Positions 5,970 to 14,649 of a stretch of 33,050 nucleotides of DNA are shown here, in pieces (the first letter of the stretch is position 1; every line of letters starts with the position of its first letter). Below the pieces are notes generated by a model. It was not told the DNA's origin. It saw only the letters and a list, made by a program, of their open reading frames with translations, and ran no database searches. Source of the DNA: Actinomycetota bacterium (lineage in GTDB: Bacteria; Actinomycetota; Acidimicrobiia; Acidimicrobiales; Ilumatobacteraceae). A program made the translations under genes and the position numbers. The stretch lies in contig WLJO01000028.1 in NCBI GenBank assembly GCA_009701715.1, forward strand, positions 1-33,050, in the 5' to 3' direction.

Positions 5970-8368
5970 CAGAGCTGCGTCGCCTCGACGAACAGGGTTA
6001 CCAGTTCTGCCTCGGCATCAGCCGGTACGGTGTTGAACTCGTACAGATTCGAGCCTTCAGGCGGGTTGACGAACGGGTTGGCCCGACCCGCGGCCGTCAT
6101 GTATTGGGCTGCGCCCCGTACCGACGGCACGTACGAGATCGCCTCGTACAGCGGGCCGGCGACCGTGGGGTCGTACACATGGTTGAGGAGCATCGCGGCG
6201 CCCCGCGGGTTTTCTGCCCCGATCGGGATGAGCGCGTTGTCGGTGAAGCTCATCGCGCCCTTGGGTGGCAGAACAAACTCGATCCCTGGGGCATCCTTCT
6301 TCAGGCTCGCGATGTCGCCGGACCACGCGATAGCGGCCCACACCTCGCCGGTGAGCAGGTCATCGGTGTAACTGTTCCCCGCAATCTTGCGGAACTGGCC
6401 GGCGTCACGCGCCTTCTTGATGACCGCCATGGCCTGCTTGGCCTCGTTGAGGTTCGCCTTGGTCGGGTCGAGGCCCAGGTCGAGCATGAACAGCCCGAGC
6501 GTGTCCCGCCACTCGTCGAGGATGCTCACCCGGTTCCTCAGCGCAGGGGCCAAGAGGTCCGAGATGCTCTCGATCCGGCCACCAACCTTGTCCGGGAAGT
6601 ACGCGATCCCGGTCTGGCCAACCGTCCACGGGATCGAGTGGACCCGACCCGGATCCCAGGAGGGGTTGGCCCGCGAGGACGTCACGTTCGCCTTGTTCGG
6701 AAATGCCGTGGTATCGAACGGCTGGGCGAAGCCCTGCTCGATGAAGCGCGCTGCGAGCCAAGAGGTGAGCACCACGAGGTCGGCTCCGATGCCATCGCCC
6801 TTCGCGAGGAACGGCTCGTACTTCGTCCAGAACCCGTCATTGCTGTCGATCTCCGGGCGGTAGTCGACCTTGATGCCTGTGGACTCGGTGAACAACCTCA
6901 GCGTCGGCGAGGTGGACGCGTCATCGTTCTCGATGTACATCGGCCAGTTGAGGAACGACACGGTGCTACCCGGTTCGCCACCGGCCGCCGCGACTGCCGG
7001 CCCGCCTGCAGTGGTGGGCGGCACGGTGCTGGTGGGGACGGCGGTGGTTGAGCCACCGGGTACGGAGGAGGGCTTGCTGTCGCTCCCGGACACCGCCGCA
7101 GCAATACCTGCCACGACGGCAGCCGCGACCGCGGCGCCGGCACCGATGAGGACGTTGCGGCGGGTGGTCGGCCTCCGCCCTGCAGCGCGGGGGTTGCCGT
7201 CCTTAAGCTCGTGTGCGAGATCGGTCTTGCCGTCCAACGCGGCCTGCACCTCGTCCACATCGGTGTTCGTGGCACCCGCGAAGGCCGGGTGACCGGCAAG
7301 CGCATACGGCGAACGGGGATCCCACGTCAACCAGATCCGGTCCCCGGGTCGGAGCATCGGCAGGTCCGTATCGGTCTCGACCGTCGAGGCCACCTCGGTC
7401 CCGTCCGCGAGGTCCGAGATCAAGCGGATATCGGCACCCTGGAAGATCACGTCGGTGACGGTGGCGGAGAGCCCACCGGTGCCTGGATCCGTCATCACCG
7501 GGTTGAGCAGTTCGGGCCGGAGCATGATGCTTGCCGTCTCACCGATCGGTACCGACTGGCCCTCTGCACGTACGCGCACGCCCATGGCGAGCTCGACAAT
7601 GGTGGCGGAGCCCTCGTGACCCACCGCGGTGCCGGGCAGGAGGTTCGCGGACCCGATGAAGCCGGCAACGAACACCGATGACGGAGCGTTGTAGATCTCT
7701 TGCGGCGTGCCGATCTGCTCGACGCGACCCTGGCTCATCACGGCGATCCGGTCGCTCATCGTGAGCGCCTCTTCCTGATCGTGCGTGACGAAGACAAAGG
7801 TGATGCCGACCTCGCGCTGGATGCGCTTGAGTTCGATCTGCATGGCCTGCCGAAGCTTCAGGTCGAGGGCTGCGAGTGGCTCGTCGAGCAGGAGCGCCGA
7901 CGGCAGGTTGACCAGCGCACGGGCGAGCGCAACCCGCTGCTGCTGACCACCGGAGAGCTGAGCCGGTCGGCGTGTTCCGTAGTCGGCGAGGCGCACCGTC
8001 TCGAGCATCTTGTTCGCCCGCTGCTTGACCTCGGCCTCGGGTACCCGGTTACTCCGCAGGCCGAACGCCACGTTGTCGAACACCGACATGTGGGGGAACA
8101 GGGCGTACTGCTGGAACACCGTGTTGACCTGCCGACGGTGGGGCGGCACACCCGCCTGGTCCTGACCGTCGAGGAGCACTCGACCGGCGGTCGGCTCCTC
8201 GAAGCCGGCGATCGTGCGCAGCAATGTGGTCTTGCCACATCCCGATGGGCCCAAAAGCGCAAAGAACTCACCGCGACGGATGCCGAAATTGGCCTCGTGT
8301 ACGGCAACGAAGGACCCGAACTGCTTGCGGATCCCCTCGAGTCGGATGACTTCTTCCGACGTACTCAC
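5969..8368 (-). CDS. PotA-PotD fusion: ABC ATPase joined to substrate-binding domain
   Basis: One uninterrupted frame codes two normally separate subunits (799 residues from GTG 8368). Residues about 7-365 are a complete PotA ATPase: Walker A GPSGCGKTT (40-48), Q-loop FQQYALFPHMSV, signature LSGGQQQRVALARAL (from 138), Walker B LLLDEP (159-164), switch His196, and a C-terminal TOBE-like domain. A polar linker leads to TTRRNVLIGAG and an alanine/valine-rich helix (about 406-426). A Pro/Thr-rich spacer follows, then a full PotD-like domain (about 465-799) very similar to the free PotD at 3109-4263. The topology implied is ATPase inside, one crossing, binding domain outside. No lipobox is present, so the helix replaces the lipid anchor. 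GTG 8368 has AAGG six bases upstream; TTG 8392 would add eight residues. In-frame GTG/TTG codons at the junction leave internal initiation possible. Confidence 0.9.
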   Translation of the reverse strand: MSTSEEVIRLEGIRKQFGSFVAVHEANFGIRRGEFFALLGPSGCGKTTLLRTIAGFEEPTAGRVLLDGQDQAGVPPHRRQVNTVFQQYALFPHMSVFDNVAFGLRSNRVPEAEVKQRANKMLETVRLADYGTRRPAQLSGGQQQRVALARALVNLPSALLLDEPLAALDLKLRQAMQIELKRIQREVGITFVFVTHDQEEALTMSDRIAVMSQGRVEQIGTPQEIYNAPSSVFVAGFIGSANLLPGTAVGHEGSATIVELAMGVRVRAEGQSVPIGETASIMLRPELLNPVMTDPGTGGLSATVTDVIFQGADIRLISDLADGTEVASTVETDTDLPMLRPGDRIWLTWDPRSPYALAGHPAFAGATNTDVDEVQAALDGKTDLAHELKDGNPRAAGRRPTTRRNVLIGAGAAVAAAVVAGIAAAVSGSDSKPSSVPGGSTTAVPTSTVPPTTAGGPAVAAAGGEPGSTVSFLNWPMYIENDDASTSPTLRLFTESTGIKVDYRPEIDSNDGFWTKYEPFLAKGDGIGADLVVLTSWLAARFIEQGFAQPFDTTAFPNKANVTSSRANPSWDPGRVHSIPWTVGQTGIAYFPDKVGGRIESISDLLAPALRNRVSILDEWRDTLGLFMLDLGLDPTKANLNEAKQAMAVIKKARDAGQFRKIAGNSYTDDLLTGEVWAAIAWSGDIASLKKDAPGIEFVLPPKGAMSFTDNALIPIGAENPRGAAMLLNHVYDPTVAGPLYEAISYVPSVRGAAQYMTAAGRANPFVNPPEGSNLYEFNTVPADAEAELVTLFVEATQL

Positions 8369-8576
8369 GGCAGGCCTTGCGGCCGCAGCCAATTACTCAA
8401 CGCGCCAGACTCCTCAGGTGTTATGTCGGATAGGGAACTTCAGTGCGGTATCGAACGATTCCGGGGTGCGACCGTAACGCGCAGACTGCAGTTATACCCA
8501 ACACGACGACCAATCGCGTGCTCCGGGGGCCACAGACCCTTGCCGGGGCAGTCGGCCCGGGCGAGGATGTCGACCG
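8369..8576. promoter_or_regulatory. Divergent intergenic region between the pot operon and ald
   Basis: No gene is seen in these 208 bases. TATAAC on the minus strand (8496-8491) could be a -10 for the pot operon, but no -35 at good spacing was found. On the plus strand a GAGGA at about 8562-8566 precedes the ald ATG by roughly ten bases. No riboswitch or clear operator was recognised. Confidence 0.3.
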
Positions 8577-9713
8577 ATGACTACCACACCGCGCCTGCCC
8601 ACTATCGGGGTCCCCCGTGAGATCAAGACCGCCGAGCGCAGGGTTGCCCTCACCCCTGACGGGGTCCGCGAGCTTGAGCGCCATGGGATCAACGTCTTCG
8701 TCGAGACCGGGGCAGGCGAGGGCGCATCGTTTTCCGACAATGACTACCGGGCCGCCGGGGCCGACATCGTGCCCTCCGCTGCGGACGCCTGGGCCCAGCA
8801 CCTCGTCGTGAAGGTGAAAGAACCCCAGCCCGAGGAGTACTCCCTGCTCAGGGCCGACCTGACGCTGTTTACGTACCTGCACCTCGCCGCCTACCCCGCG
8901 GTGGCCGAGGCACTGCTGGGCAGCGGGGCTACGGCACTCGCGTACGAGACGGTGCAGGCCGGGGACGGTTCGCTCCCGCTGCTCGCCCCGATGAGTGAGG
9001 TGGCCGGGCGCCTCGCACCACAAATGGGTGCCCACCATCTGGAGAGTCACCACGGTGGGCGCGGGGTCCTCATGGGTGGCGCTCCCGGGGTTCAGCCCGC
9101 GAAGGTGGTCGTGCTCGGCGCCGGGAACGTCGGGTGGAACGCTGCGTGGATCTCCGCTGGCATGGAGGCCGAGGTGGTGCTCTTCGACAGGAACATCGAC
9201 CGGCTCCGTTGGGTCGACCAGATCCAGAAGGGCCGGATCGTCACGATGGCCTCCAACCGGGGAGCGCTCGAGCGCCGGGTCGCCGACGCCGACCTCGTCA
9301 TCGGCGCGGTGCTGGTGGCCGGGGGGCGTGCTCCGGTCGTGGTCAGCGAGACGATGGTGCAGTCGATGCGACCAGGAGCGGTGATCGTCGACGTGGCCGT
9401 GGACCAGGGCGGCTGTATCGAGACGACCCGTGAGACCACCCACACCAACCCGACGTACGTGCTGCACGGGGTGGTGCACTACGCCGTGGGAAACATGCCT
9501 GGCGCCGTTCCGCACACGTCCACCTACGCGCTCACGAACGCCACCCTTCCCTACGTGCTCGAACTCGCCGTGCACGGGGCCGCCGGGGCCGCAGGCCGCG
9601 ATCGCGCCATCGCCCTCGGGGTCAACGTCGCTTCAGGGAGCGTCACCAACCGGGCCGTGGCCGAGGCACTCGGTCACCCCTACGAGGAACCCGGCGCCGT
9701 CCTGCTCCCGTGA
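8577..9713 (+). CDS. ald: Alanine dehydrogenase
   Basis: The 378-residue protein matches the family length (about 370). It catalyses NAD-dependent reversible oxidative deamination of L-alanine to pyruvate and ammonium in the cytoplasm. The N-terminus has the signature GVPREIKTAERRVALTP. Lys81 in VKVKEP and His102 in YLHL correspond to the pyruvate-binding lysine and catalytic histidine. The Rossmann motif is VLGAGNVGWNAA (179-190), where most homologues have GAGTVG or GAGTAG. VDVAVDQGGCIETT and HYAVGNMPGAVPHTSTYALTN are the classic C-terminal blocks. The same fold occurs in the transhydrogenase alpha subunit, but the length and the NMPGAVP block favour Ald. It may supply or remove alanine in the same neighbourhood as murF and ddl, though no operon link exists. 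Confidence 0.95.
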   Translation: MTTTPRLPTIGVPREIKTAERRVALTPDGVRELERHGINVFVETGAGEGASFSDNDYRAAGADIVPSAADAWAQHLVVKVKEPQPEEYSLLRADLTLFTYLHLAAYPAVAEALLGSGATALAYETVQAGDGSLPLLAPMSEVAGRLAPQMGAHHLESHHGGRGVLMGGAPGVQPAKVVVLGAGNVGWNAAWISAGMEAEVVLFDRNIDRLRWVDQIQKGRIVTMASNRGALERRVADADLVIGAVLVAGGRAPVVVSETMVQSMRPGAVIVDVAVDQGGCIETTRETTHTNPTYVLHGVVHYAVGNMPGAVPHTSTYALTNATLPYVLELAVHGAAGAAGRDRAIALGVNVASGSVTNRAVAEALGHPYEEPGAVLLP

Positions 9714-9730
9714 GTACCCGGGGTGACAGA

Positions 9731-10966
9731 ATGACGGGGATGAGCGCCGCGATCCCCGTCCACGAGCTCGACCTGCCGCCGCTGGACCTCGACTCCAACC
9801 CGGATCCGGAGGCGAGGGCGAGGCTCATCACGGCCGCACGCGAGCAGCACTGGCTCGCCAAGGGCCTGTTCGGCTACACGGTGACCGCCTACGACGATGT
9901 GGTAGCGATCCTGAGGGACAAGCGGTGGTTCAGCGCTGCGAGCCTGGCCATCGAGATGTCCGGGGTCAGCGACCCCGAGTTTGGGCGCAACCGGCGACCC
10001 TCGATCCTCGGTCTGGAGGGTGAGGACCACACACGGCTTCGACGACTCGTTGCCCCCGCGTTCTCCCCGCGTGCCGCTGACCACCTCCGTCCGTACATGC
10101 GCGAGGTCGTCAACGGGCTCGTCGACGACGTTGTCGAGCAGGGAGAGTGCGAGTTCGTCGGCGCCATCTGCGAGCCGTACCCCATCCCGATCATCTGCGA
10201 ACTGCTCGGTGCCCCCAAGGACGACTGGCGACTGTTCTCCAAGTGGGCCGGGGACCTGCTCAAGATCTTCAACTTCAACCTCGGCGAGGACTACCGACTC
10301 GTGATGCAGGCGAGCCGAGAACTCGACGCGTATTCGAGCACGATGATCGAGCAGCGCCGCAGCCAACCTGCCGACGACCTGCTCACCGCGCTCATCGCTG
10401 CCGAGGAGGCCGGCGACCGGCTCTCCCACGACGAACTGCTCAGCATGGTGAACGCCGTGATCGTTGGCGGCACGGACACCACACGCAACCAACTCGCGTG
10501 CTGCGTGGCGCTGTTTGCATCGCACCCGGAGCAGTGGCGGCTCCTTGCCGAGCAGCCCGAGCTCGCCCCGAGGGCTGTCGAGGAGACGATGCGTTACCTC
10601 GGTGCGATCCGCGGAACTGCCCGCTTCGCAAGCGAGGACCTCGAGTACCGCGGGGTGCTGTTCCCGAAAGGCACCTTCATCGCCGCCGGTACCGCCGTAG
10701 CGAACCGGGATCCCTCGGTCTGGGACGAACCGCACCGCTTCGACATCACCCGCGAGCCCGCCGGGCAGCCCCAACTCACCTTCGGCGCGGGGATCCACTA
10801 CTGCCTCGGAGCGTCACTCGCCCGCGCCGAACTGCAAGAGGCACTCCCGATCCTCGCCCAGCGCATGCCGAACCTCGCACTCGCCGGCGAAGTGACGTGG
10901 AAGCCCGCCGGTGTGGCGATCTGGGGACCCGAGCGCCTACCGATCTCGTTCACCGGGCACCAATGA
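9731..10966 (+). CDS. Cytochrome P450 monooxygenase
   Basis: The 411-residue protein is a soluble bacterial class I P450. The I-helix oxygen-activation motif is GGTDTT (residues 246-251), ExxR is E285-T-M-R288, and the heme loop FGAGIHYCLG places the heme-ligating cysteine at 358. The substrate is unknown. Start choice: ATG 9731 has GGGGTGA ending four bases upstream, a good match to the extended anti-Shine-Dalgarno complement. A GTG at 9710 overlapping the ald stop (GTGA) would add seven residues and is the alternative. The 3' end overlaps the next gene by four bases (ATGA), so P450 and the MFS exporter are probably co-translated. No ferredoxin or reductase gene is nearby, so electrons must come from elsewhere. 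Confidence 0.95.
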   Translation: MTGMSAAIPVHELDLPPLDLDSNPDPEARARLITAAREQHWLAKGLFGYTVTAYDDVVAILRDKRWFSAASLAIEMSGVSDPEFGRNRRPSILGLEGEDHTRLRRLVAPAFSPRAADHLRPYMREVVNGLVDDVVEQGECEFVGAICEPYPIPIICELLGAPKDDWRLFSKWAGDLLKIFNFNLGEDYRLVMQASRELDAYSSTMIEQRRSQPADDLLTALIAAEEAGDRLSHDELLSMVNAVIVGGTDTTRNQLACCVALFASHPEQWRLLAEQPELAPRAVEETMRYLGAIRGTARFASEDLEYRGVLFPKGTFIAAGTAVANRDPSVWDEPHRFDITREPAGQPQLTFGAGIHYCLGASLARAELQEALPILAQRMPNLALAGEVTWKPAGVAIWGPERLPISFTGHQ

Positions 10967-12225
10967 CTTATACGGACAGCGAAGCACCTCCGCACTCCTT
11001 CACCCCCGGATCGATCCGGGCGGCGTGGTCCTACCGGGCGTTCCGGACCGTGTGGACAGGACAGGCGCTCTCGCAGACCGGCACGTGGATGCAGAACGTC
11101 GCGCTTCCCGCGTACGTACAGTGGCGCTGGCACTCGGGCACGCTCGTGGGTGCCATGGTCTTCGCCCAGCTCGGCCCGCTGCTGTTGCTGTCCATCCCCG
11201 GGAGCATCCTCGCCAACAAGGCGCCGCGCAAGCCCTGGCTCCTCATCATGCCGACGGTCCAAATGTTCACCGCGATCGGCCTCGCCTGGTTCGTGCACGC
11301 GAATGCAGGTTTCGGCGTGCTCTTCGCGGCAACCGCGGCGATGGGCACCGCGAATGCGCTGAACGCCCCTGCCTTCCAGTCCTCCATCCCGATGCTTGTG
11401 CACCGCCGCGACCTCGCCGGTGCGATCTCGCTGAACACGGCGCAGTTGAACGGAACGCGTGTGCTCGGCCCGCTCATCGTCGGCCTGATGACGCTGCTGC
11501 ACGTGACGGTGAGCCAGATGCTCCTCATCAACGGGGTCACATTCCTGTTCGTTGTGGCCGCCATCGCACGCATCGACATCCCGGTGGCGCGGGCGCAGAT
11601 GGATGCCGGCTGGCGTCAGCTCACCCAGGGGATTCGGATCGCCCGCTCCAGACCGACGCTTTCCCGGCTGCTGCTGTCGATGACGATCTTCTCGCTGCTC
11701 TCCCTGCCGTTCGTCGGGCTGTTTCCCACCATCGCGGAGAAGGCGATGAACATGCAGTCACGTTCCCCGGCCTACTCGTGGCTCTATGCCGCGTTCGGGT
11801 TTGGTGCACTGCTGGGTGGTCTCTCGGTCGGCAGTGTCTTTGCGCGTATCGACAAGCGCAGGATCATCCCGCCTGCGTTCATCGGCTTCGCCGTGTTCCT
11901 GTTCCTGTTCGGACAGTTGCGGTCGGCGCCGCTCTCGTACCCGGTCGGCTTCGCCCTCGGGATGTTCTATTTCATGCTCGCCACGGCGATGAACACCGAG
12001 TTCCAGCAGCACATGGAGCACTCCGAGCGCGTGTTGCTCATGGCTCTCTGGTTCATGGCCTTCGGCGGCATGGTACCGATTGGCAACATCGTGTTCGGCC
12101 CGATCATGGACCACATCGGGCCCCGATGGGTGCTTGCCGCCGGTGCTCTCGCCTCGTTGGCACTCGCGTGGTGGTGTGACCTGCTCCGCATGGAGCGCCG
12201 GGGCGCTCAGCGCGCTACGAGCTGA
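10963..12225 (+). CDS. MFS transporter, EntS-like exporter family
   Basis: The 420-residue integral membrane protein has about 10-12 hydrophobic helices. The start region (SYRAFRTVWTGQALSQTGTWMQNVALPAY cut into GTWMQNVALPAY at about residues 45-56) and the loop LANKAPRKPWL are typical of the MFS_3/EntS-type drug or siderophore exporters. ATG 10963 overlaps the P450 stop; the same frame stays open far upstream inside the P450 gene, but that part has no membrane character and is a shadow. Co-translation with the P450 suggests export of its product or protection from its substrate, which is inference. Its 3' end overlaps the convergent murF by 19 bases. Confidence 0.88.
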   Translation: MTYTDSEAPPHSFTPGSIRAAWSYRAFRTVWTGQALSQTGTWMQNVALPAYVQWRWHSGTLVGAMVFAQLGPLLLLSIPGSILANKAPRKPWLLIMPTVQMFTAIGLAWFVHANAGFGVLFAATAAMGTANALNAPAFQSSIPMLVHRRDLAGAISLNTAQLNGTRVLGPLIVGLMTLLHVTVSQMLLINGVTFLFVVAAIARIDIPVARAQMDAGWRQLTQGIRIARSRPTLSRLLLSMTIFSLLSLPFVGLFPTIAEKAMNMQSRSPAYSWLYAAFGFGALLGGLSVGSVFARIDKRRIIPPAFIGFAVFLFLFGQLRSAPLSYPVGFALGMFYFMLATAMNTEFQQHMEHSERVLLMALWFMAFGGMVPIGNIVFGPIMDHIGPRWVLAAGALASLALAWWCDLLRMERRGAQRATS

Positions 12226-13523
12226 GCAGCGAGGCGCTCGAGGCCGGCAACCCTGCTTGCCTTCACGAGCACCGCAGTCCCCGGCCCGAGCGCGGCCAGC
12301 GCGGCAAGCGGGTCCTGAGTTGCCGTAACCCCGTACCAATCGGTGCCCACGGCGATCAGTTCGATCCCACGGGCGCGCACTTCATCCGCCAGCGCCCGGT
12401 GCTCCTGCTCGGGGTCCTCGATCTCGGCCATCAGCCCGAGCACCGCGATCCGCCGCTGCGCCGGTAGCGACACCAGCGTGTCGAGCGCGGCGAGCATGGA
12501 GGCCGGATTGGCGTTGTACGCATCGTTGAGGATCACGGCGCCACCCATCGATCGGTGCATCTCCATTCGCCACGGCGACAGCGTGACCGTGGCGAGTGCA
12601 GCAGCACACACATCGAGCGGCACACCCACCGCGAGGCCGGCCGCCACCGCAGCCGCCGCATTGAGCGCCATGTGGACACCGCTGATCGGGAGCGCAACAT
12701 CCGCGCTGCCCCACGGGGTACGCAGGATGAAGCGCGGCCGGGCGCGATCGTCAAGCACCAGACCCTCCACACGGACCTCACCCCCGTGGGCGCCGAACGT
12801 GAGCACCTGTGCGGCGGTGAGCGAGGCCATCGCGAGAACGCGTTCGTCGTCCGCGTTGAGCACGGCCCAACCCGATGCCGGCAGGCTCTCCACCAGTTCG
12901 GCCTTGGCGCGGGCGACGCCGTCGATACCGCCGAGACGCTCGGTGTGGGCTGCGGCTACCCGGGTAACGACCCCGACGGTAGGCCGCGCCACTGTGCAGA
13001 GCCGCGCAATCTCGCCGAGCCCGCGCATCCCCATCTCGAGCACGAGTGCCTCGCTGTCGTCGGGAGCATTGAGGACAGTCGCAGGCAGTCCCCAGTCGTT
13101 GTTCAGGCTCTTCTCGCTCGCAGCGGTCCGCCAGCGCGCTCCCAGCACCTCGCGGGCCAGGTCCTTCACGCTCGTCTTGCCCACCGAACCGGTGATGCCA
13201 ACCACCCGATCGGGAAAGCGGGATCGACCCCATGCGCCGAGATCGAGAAGCGCCCGAGTGGTGTCGGCAACCTCCACCGCCGTTGCGCCGCCGCTCGCTC
13301 GATGACCGCTGGTGAAATACGCAGGTGCCCCTGCTGCGATGGCACCAGCAATGAAGTTGTGGCCATCCCGGTCCGCCACGATCGGGATGAACAACTGCCC
13401 GGGCTGCAGAGCACGCGAGTCGAACGAGACACCGTCGAGGGTGACGTCTGGACCGTCGAGAACGCCCTGCGACGCCGATGCTGCCTGGGCCGCCGTGAAC
13501 CGCACGGCTCCGAAGTTACTCAC
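12207..13523 (-). CDS. murF: UDP-N-acetylmuramoyl-tripeptide--D-alanyl-D-alanine ligase
   Basis: The 438-residue Mur ligase adds D-Ala-D-Ala to the UDP-MurNAc-tripeptide in the cytoplasm, the last soluble step of peptidoglycan precursor synthesis. Visible features are the N-terminal GVSFDSRALQPGQLFIP, the ATP loop GITGSVGKTSVKD (109-121), SLNNDWGLP (139-147), LEMGMRGLGEI (162-172) and the C-terminal domain block LNDAYNANPASM. GTG 13523 is chosen because GAGG stands eight bases upstream and the product then starts at the usual place; the open frame extends further upstream into ddl without family similarity. It is outside any dcw cluster in this window and is divergent from ddl, whose product D-Ala-D-Ala is its substrate. 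Confidence 0.94.
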   Translation of the reverse strand: MSNFGAVRFTAAQAASASQGVLDGPDVTLDGVSFDSRALQPGQLFIPIVADRDGHNFIAGAIAAGAPAYFTSGHRASGGATAVEVADTTRALLDLGAWGRSRFPDRVVGITGSVGKTSVKDLAREVLGARWRTAASEKSLNNDWGLPATVLNAPDDSEALVLEMGMRGLGEIARLCTVARPTVGVVTRVAAAHTERLGGIDGVARAKAELVESLPASGWAVLNADDERVLAMASLTAAQVLTFGAHGGEVRVEGLVLDDRARPRFILRTPWGSADVALPISGVHMALNAAAAVAAGLAVGVPLDVCAAALATVTLSPWRMEMHRSMGGAVILNDAYNANPASMLAALDTLVSLPAQRRIAVLGLMAEIEDPEQEHRALADEVRARGIELIAVGTDWYGVTATQDPLAALAALGPGTAVLVKASRVAGLERLAAQLVAR

Positions 13524-13568
13524 GCCGCGACCCTCGTCGGGGTCACCGCACGGATGGCAGTCAGCGGG

Positions 13569-13574
13569 TACCGT
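13569..13574 (+). promoter_or_regulatory. Leaderless -10 hexamer for ddl
   Basis: TACCGT stands seven bases before the ddl ATG (13582), the same TANNNT spacing as at 829 and near 30178. No ribosome site is present. The 58-base gap to murF must also contain the murF promoter. Confidence 0.45.
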
Positions 13575-13581
13575 TTGCGCC

Positions 13582-14649
13582 ATGAAAGCACGCTTGCATC
13601 TCGTCGTGCTCTTCGGTGGCCAGTCGGCCGAGCACGACGTCTCGTGCACCACGGCCGCTCACGTCCTGCGGGCCGCTGACCCGAACCGATACCGCATCAC
13701 CGCCATCGGCATTGACCGCGATGGGCGATGGTTCCTTGCCGACGCGGCAATGAGCGCACTCGCCCGCGGGCAGCACACGCTCCCCGGGCGGCTCGAACCG
13801 GCGGGCACGCCGATCCCGGCGAGCGGCGGCATCACCACGACCCCCCACGAGACCACCGTGGTACTTCCCCTCCTCCACGGCCCGCTCGGCGAGGACGGCA
13901 CGGTGCAAGGCCTGCTCGAACTGCTTGACGTGCCCTATGTGGGGTCCGGAGTGCTCGGCTCTGCGATCAGCATGGACAAAGCGATCGCGAAGGAGGTGCT
14001 CGACCGACACGGGATCGCGCAGGCCCGCTGGCACGCACTGCGCGAGGACCGCGTGTCGCCGTCCACCGCCGCCGCGCTGGTGGATGAACTCGGGTTGCCA
14101 CTCTTCGTGAAGCCGGCGAACATGGGAAGCTCCGTCGGCGTCTCGAAGGCCAAGAGCGTCGAAGAGGTCGCTGCGGCTCTCGACATTGCGTTCGCCTACG
14201 ACGAGTGGGCCGTGGTTGAGCAAGCAATCGTTGGGCGCGAGATCGAGGTGGCAGTGCTCGGCAACCGCTCCCCGAGGGCGTCGGTGCCCGGCGAGATCAT
14301 CCCGGGTCGCGAGTTCTACGACTACGAGGACAAGTACGTCGACGACGGGGCACAGTTGCTGATTCCGGCTCCCCTCCCTCCCGGGCAGGCTGACGAGGTT
14401 CGCGCCCTGGCGATCACGTGTTTCGAGGCGCTGCGCTGCGAGGGACTCGCACGTGTGGACTTCTTCTACGAGACTGCCACCGGACGCTTCCTCTGCAACG
14501 AGATCAACACGATCCCCGGCTTCACGCCGATCTCGATGTACCCGAAGATGTGGATCGCCAGCGGCTTGACCTATCCCGCGCTGATCGACGAACTCGTGGA
14601 CCTCGCCATCGAGCGTCACGGACGACGCCGGCGCAAAACAGACCGCTAG
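13582..14649 (+). CDS. ddl: D-alanine--D-alanine ligase
   Basis: The 355-residue ATP-grasp enzyme makes D-Ala-D-Ala from two D-alanines in the cytoplasm. Motifs are VVLFGGQSAEHDVSC (8-22), GPLGEDGTVQGLLELLDVPY, GSAISMDK, the ATP-grasp segment FVKPANMGSSVGVSKA, EIIPGREFYDYEDKY and the C-terminal metal/ligand block NEINTIPGFTPISMYP. FYDYEDKY carries the omega-loop tyrosine typical of D-Ala-specific enzymes rather than the D-lactate-specific vancomycin-resistance ligases, so a normal D-Ala-D-Ala product is inferred. ATG 13582 is supported by the MKARLHLVVLFGG start and the leaderless -10. The stop overlaps the convergent APH-like gene by four bases. Confidence 0.96.
   Translation: MKARLHLVVLFGGQSAEHDVSCTTAAHVLRAADPNRYRITAIGIDRDGRWFLADAAMSALARGQHTLPGRLEPAGTPIPASGGITTTPHETTVVLPLLHGPLGEDGTVQGLLELLDVPYVGSGVLGSAISMDKAIAKEVLDRHGIAQARWHALREDRVSPSTAAALVDELGLPLFVKPANMGSSVGVSKAKSVEEVAAALDIAFAYDEWAVVEQAIVGREIEVAVLGNRSPRASVPGEIIPGREFYDYEDKYVDDGAQLLIPAPLPPGQADEVRALAITCFEALRCEGLARVDFFYETATGRFLCNEINTIPGFTPISMYPKMWIASGLTYPALIDELVDLAIERHGRRRRKTDR

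Noticed and set aside
10147-10962. N-terminal extension of the MFS transporter
   Set aside because: The segment lies inside the P450 gene and is arginine/proline-rich with no membrane helices; ATG 10963 gives a normal MFS length.
13582-14649. Vancomycin-resistance type D-Ala-D-Lac ligase
   Set aside because: FYDYEDKY omega-loop motif is that of ordinary D-Ala-D-Ala ligases and no vanH or vanX genes are nearby.
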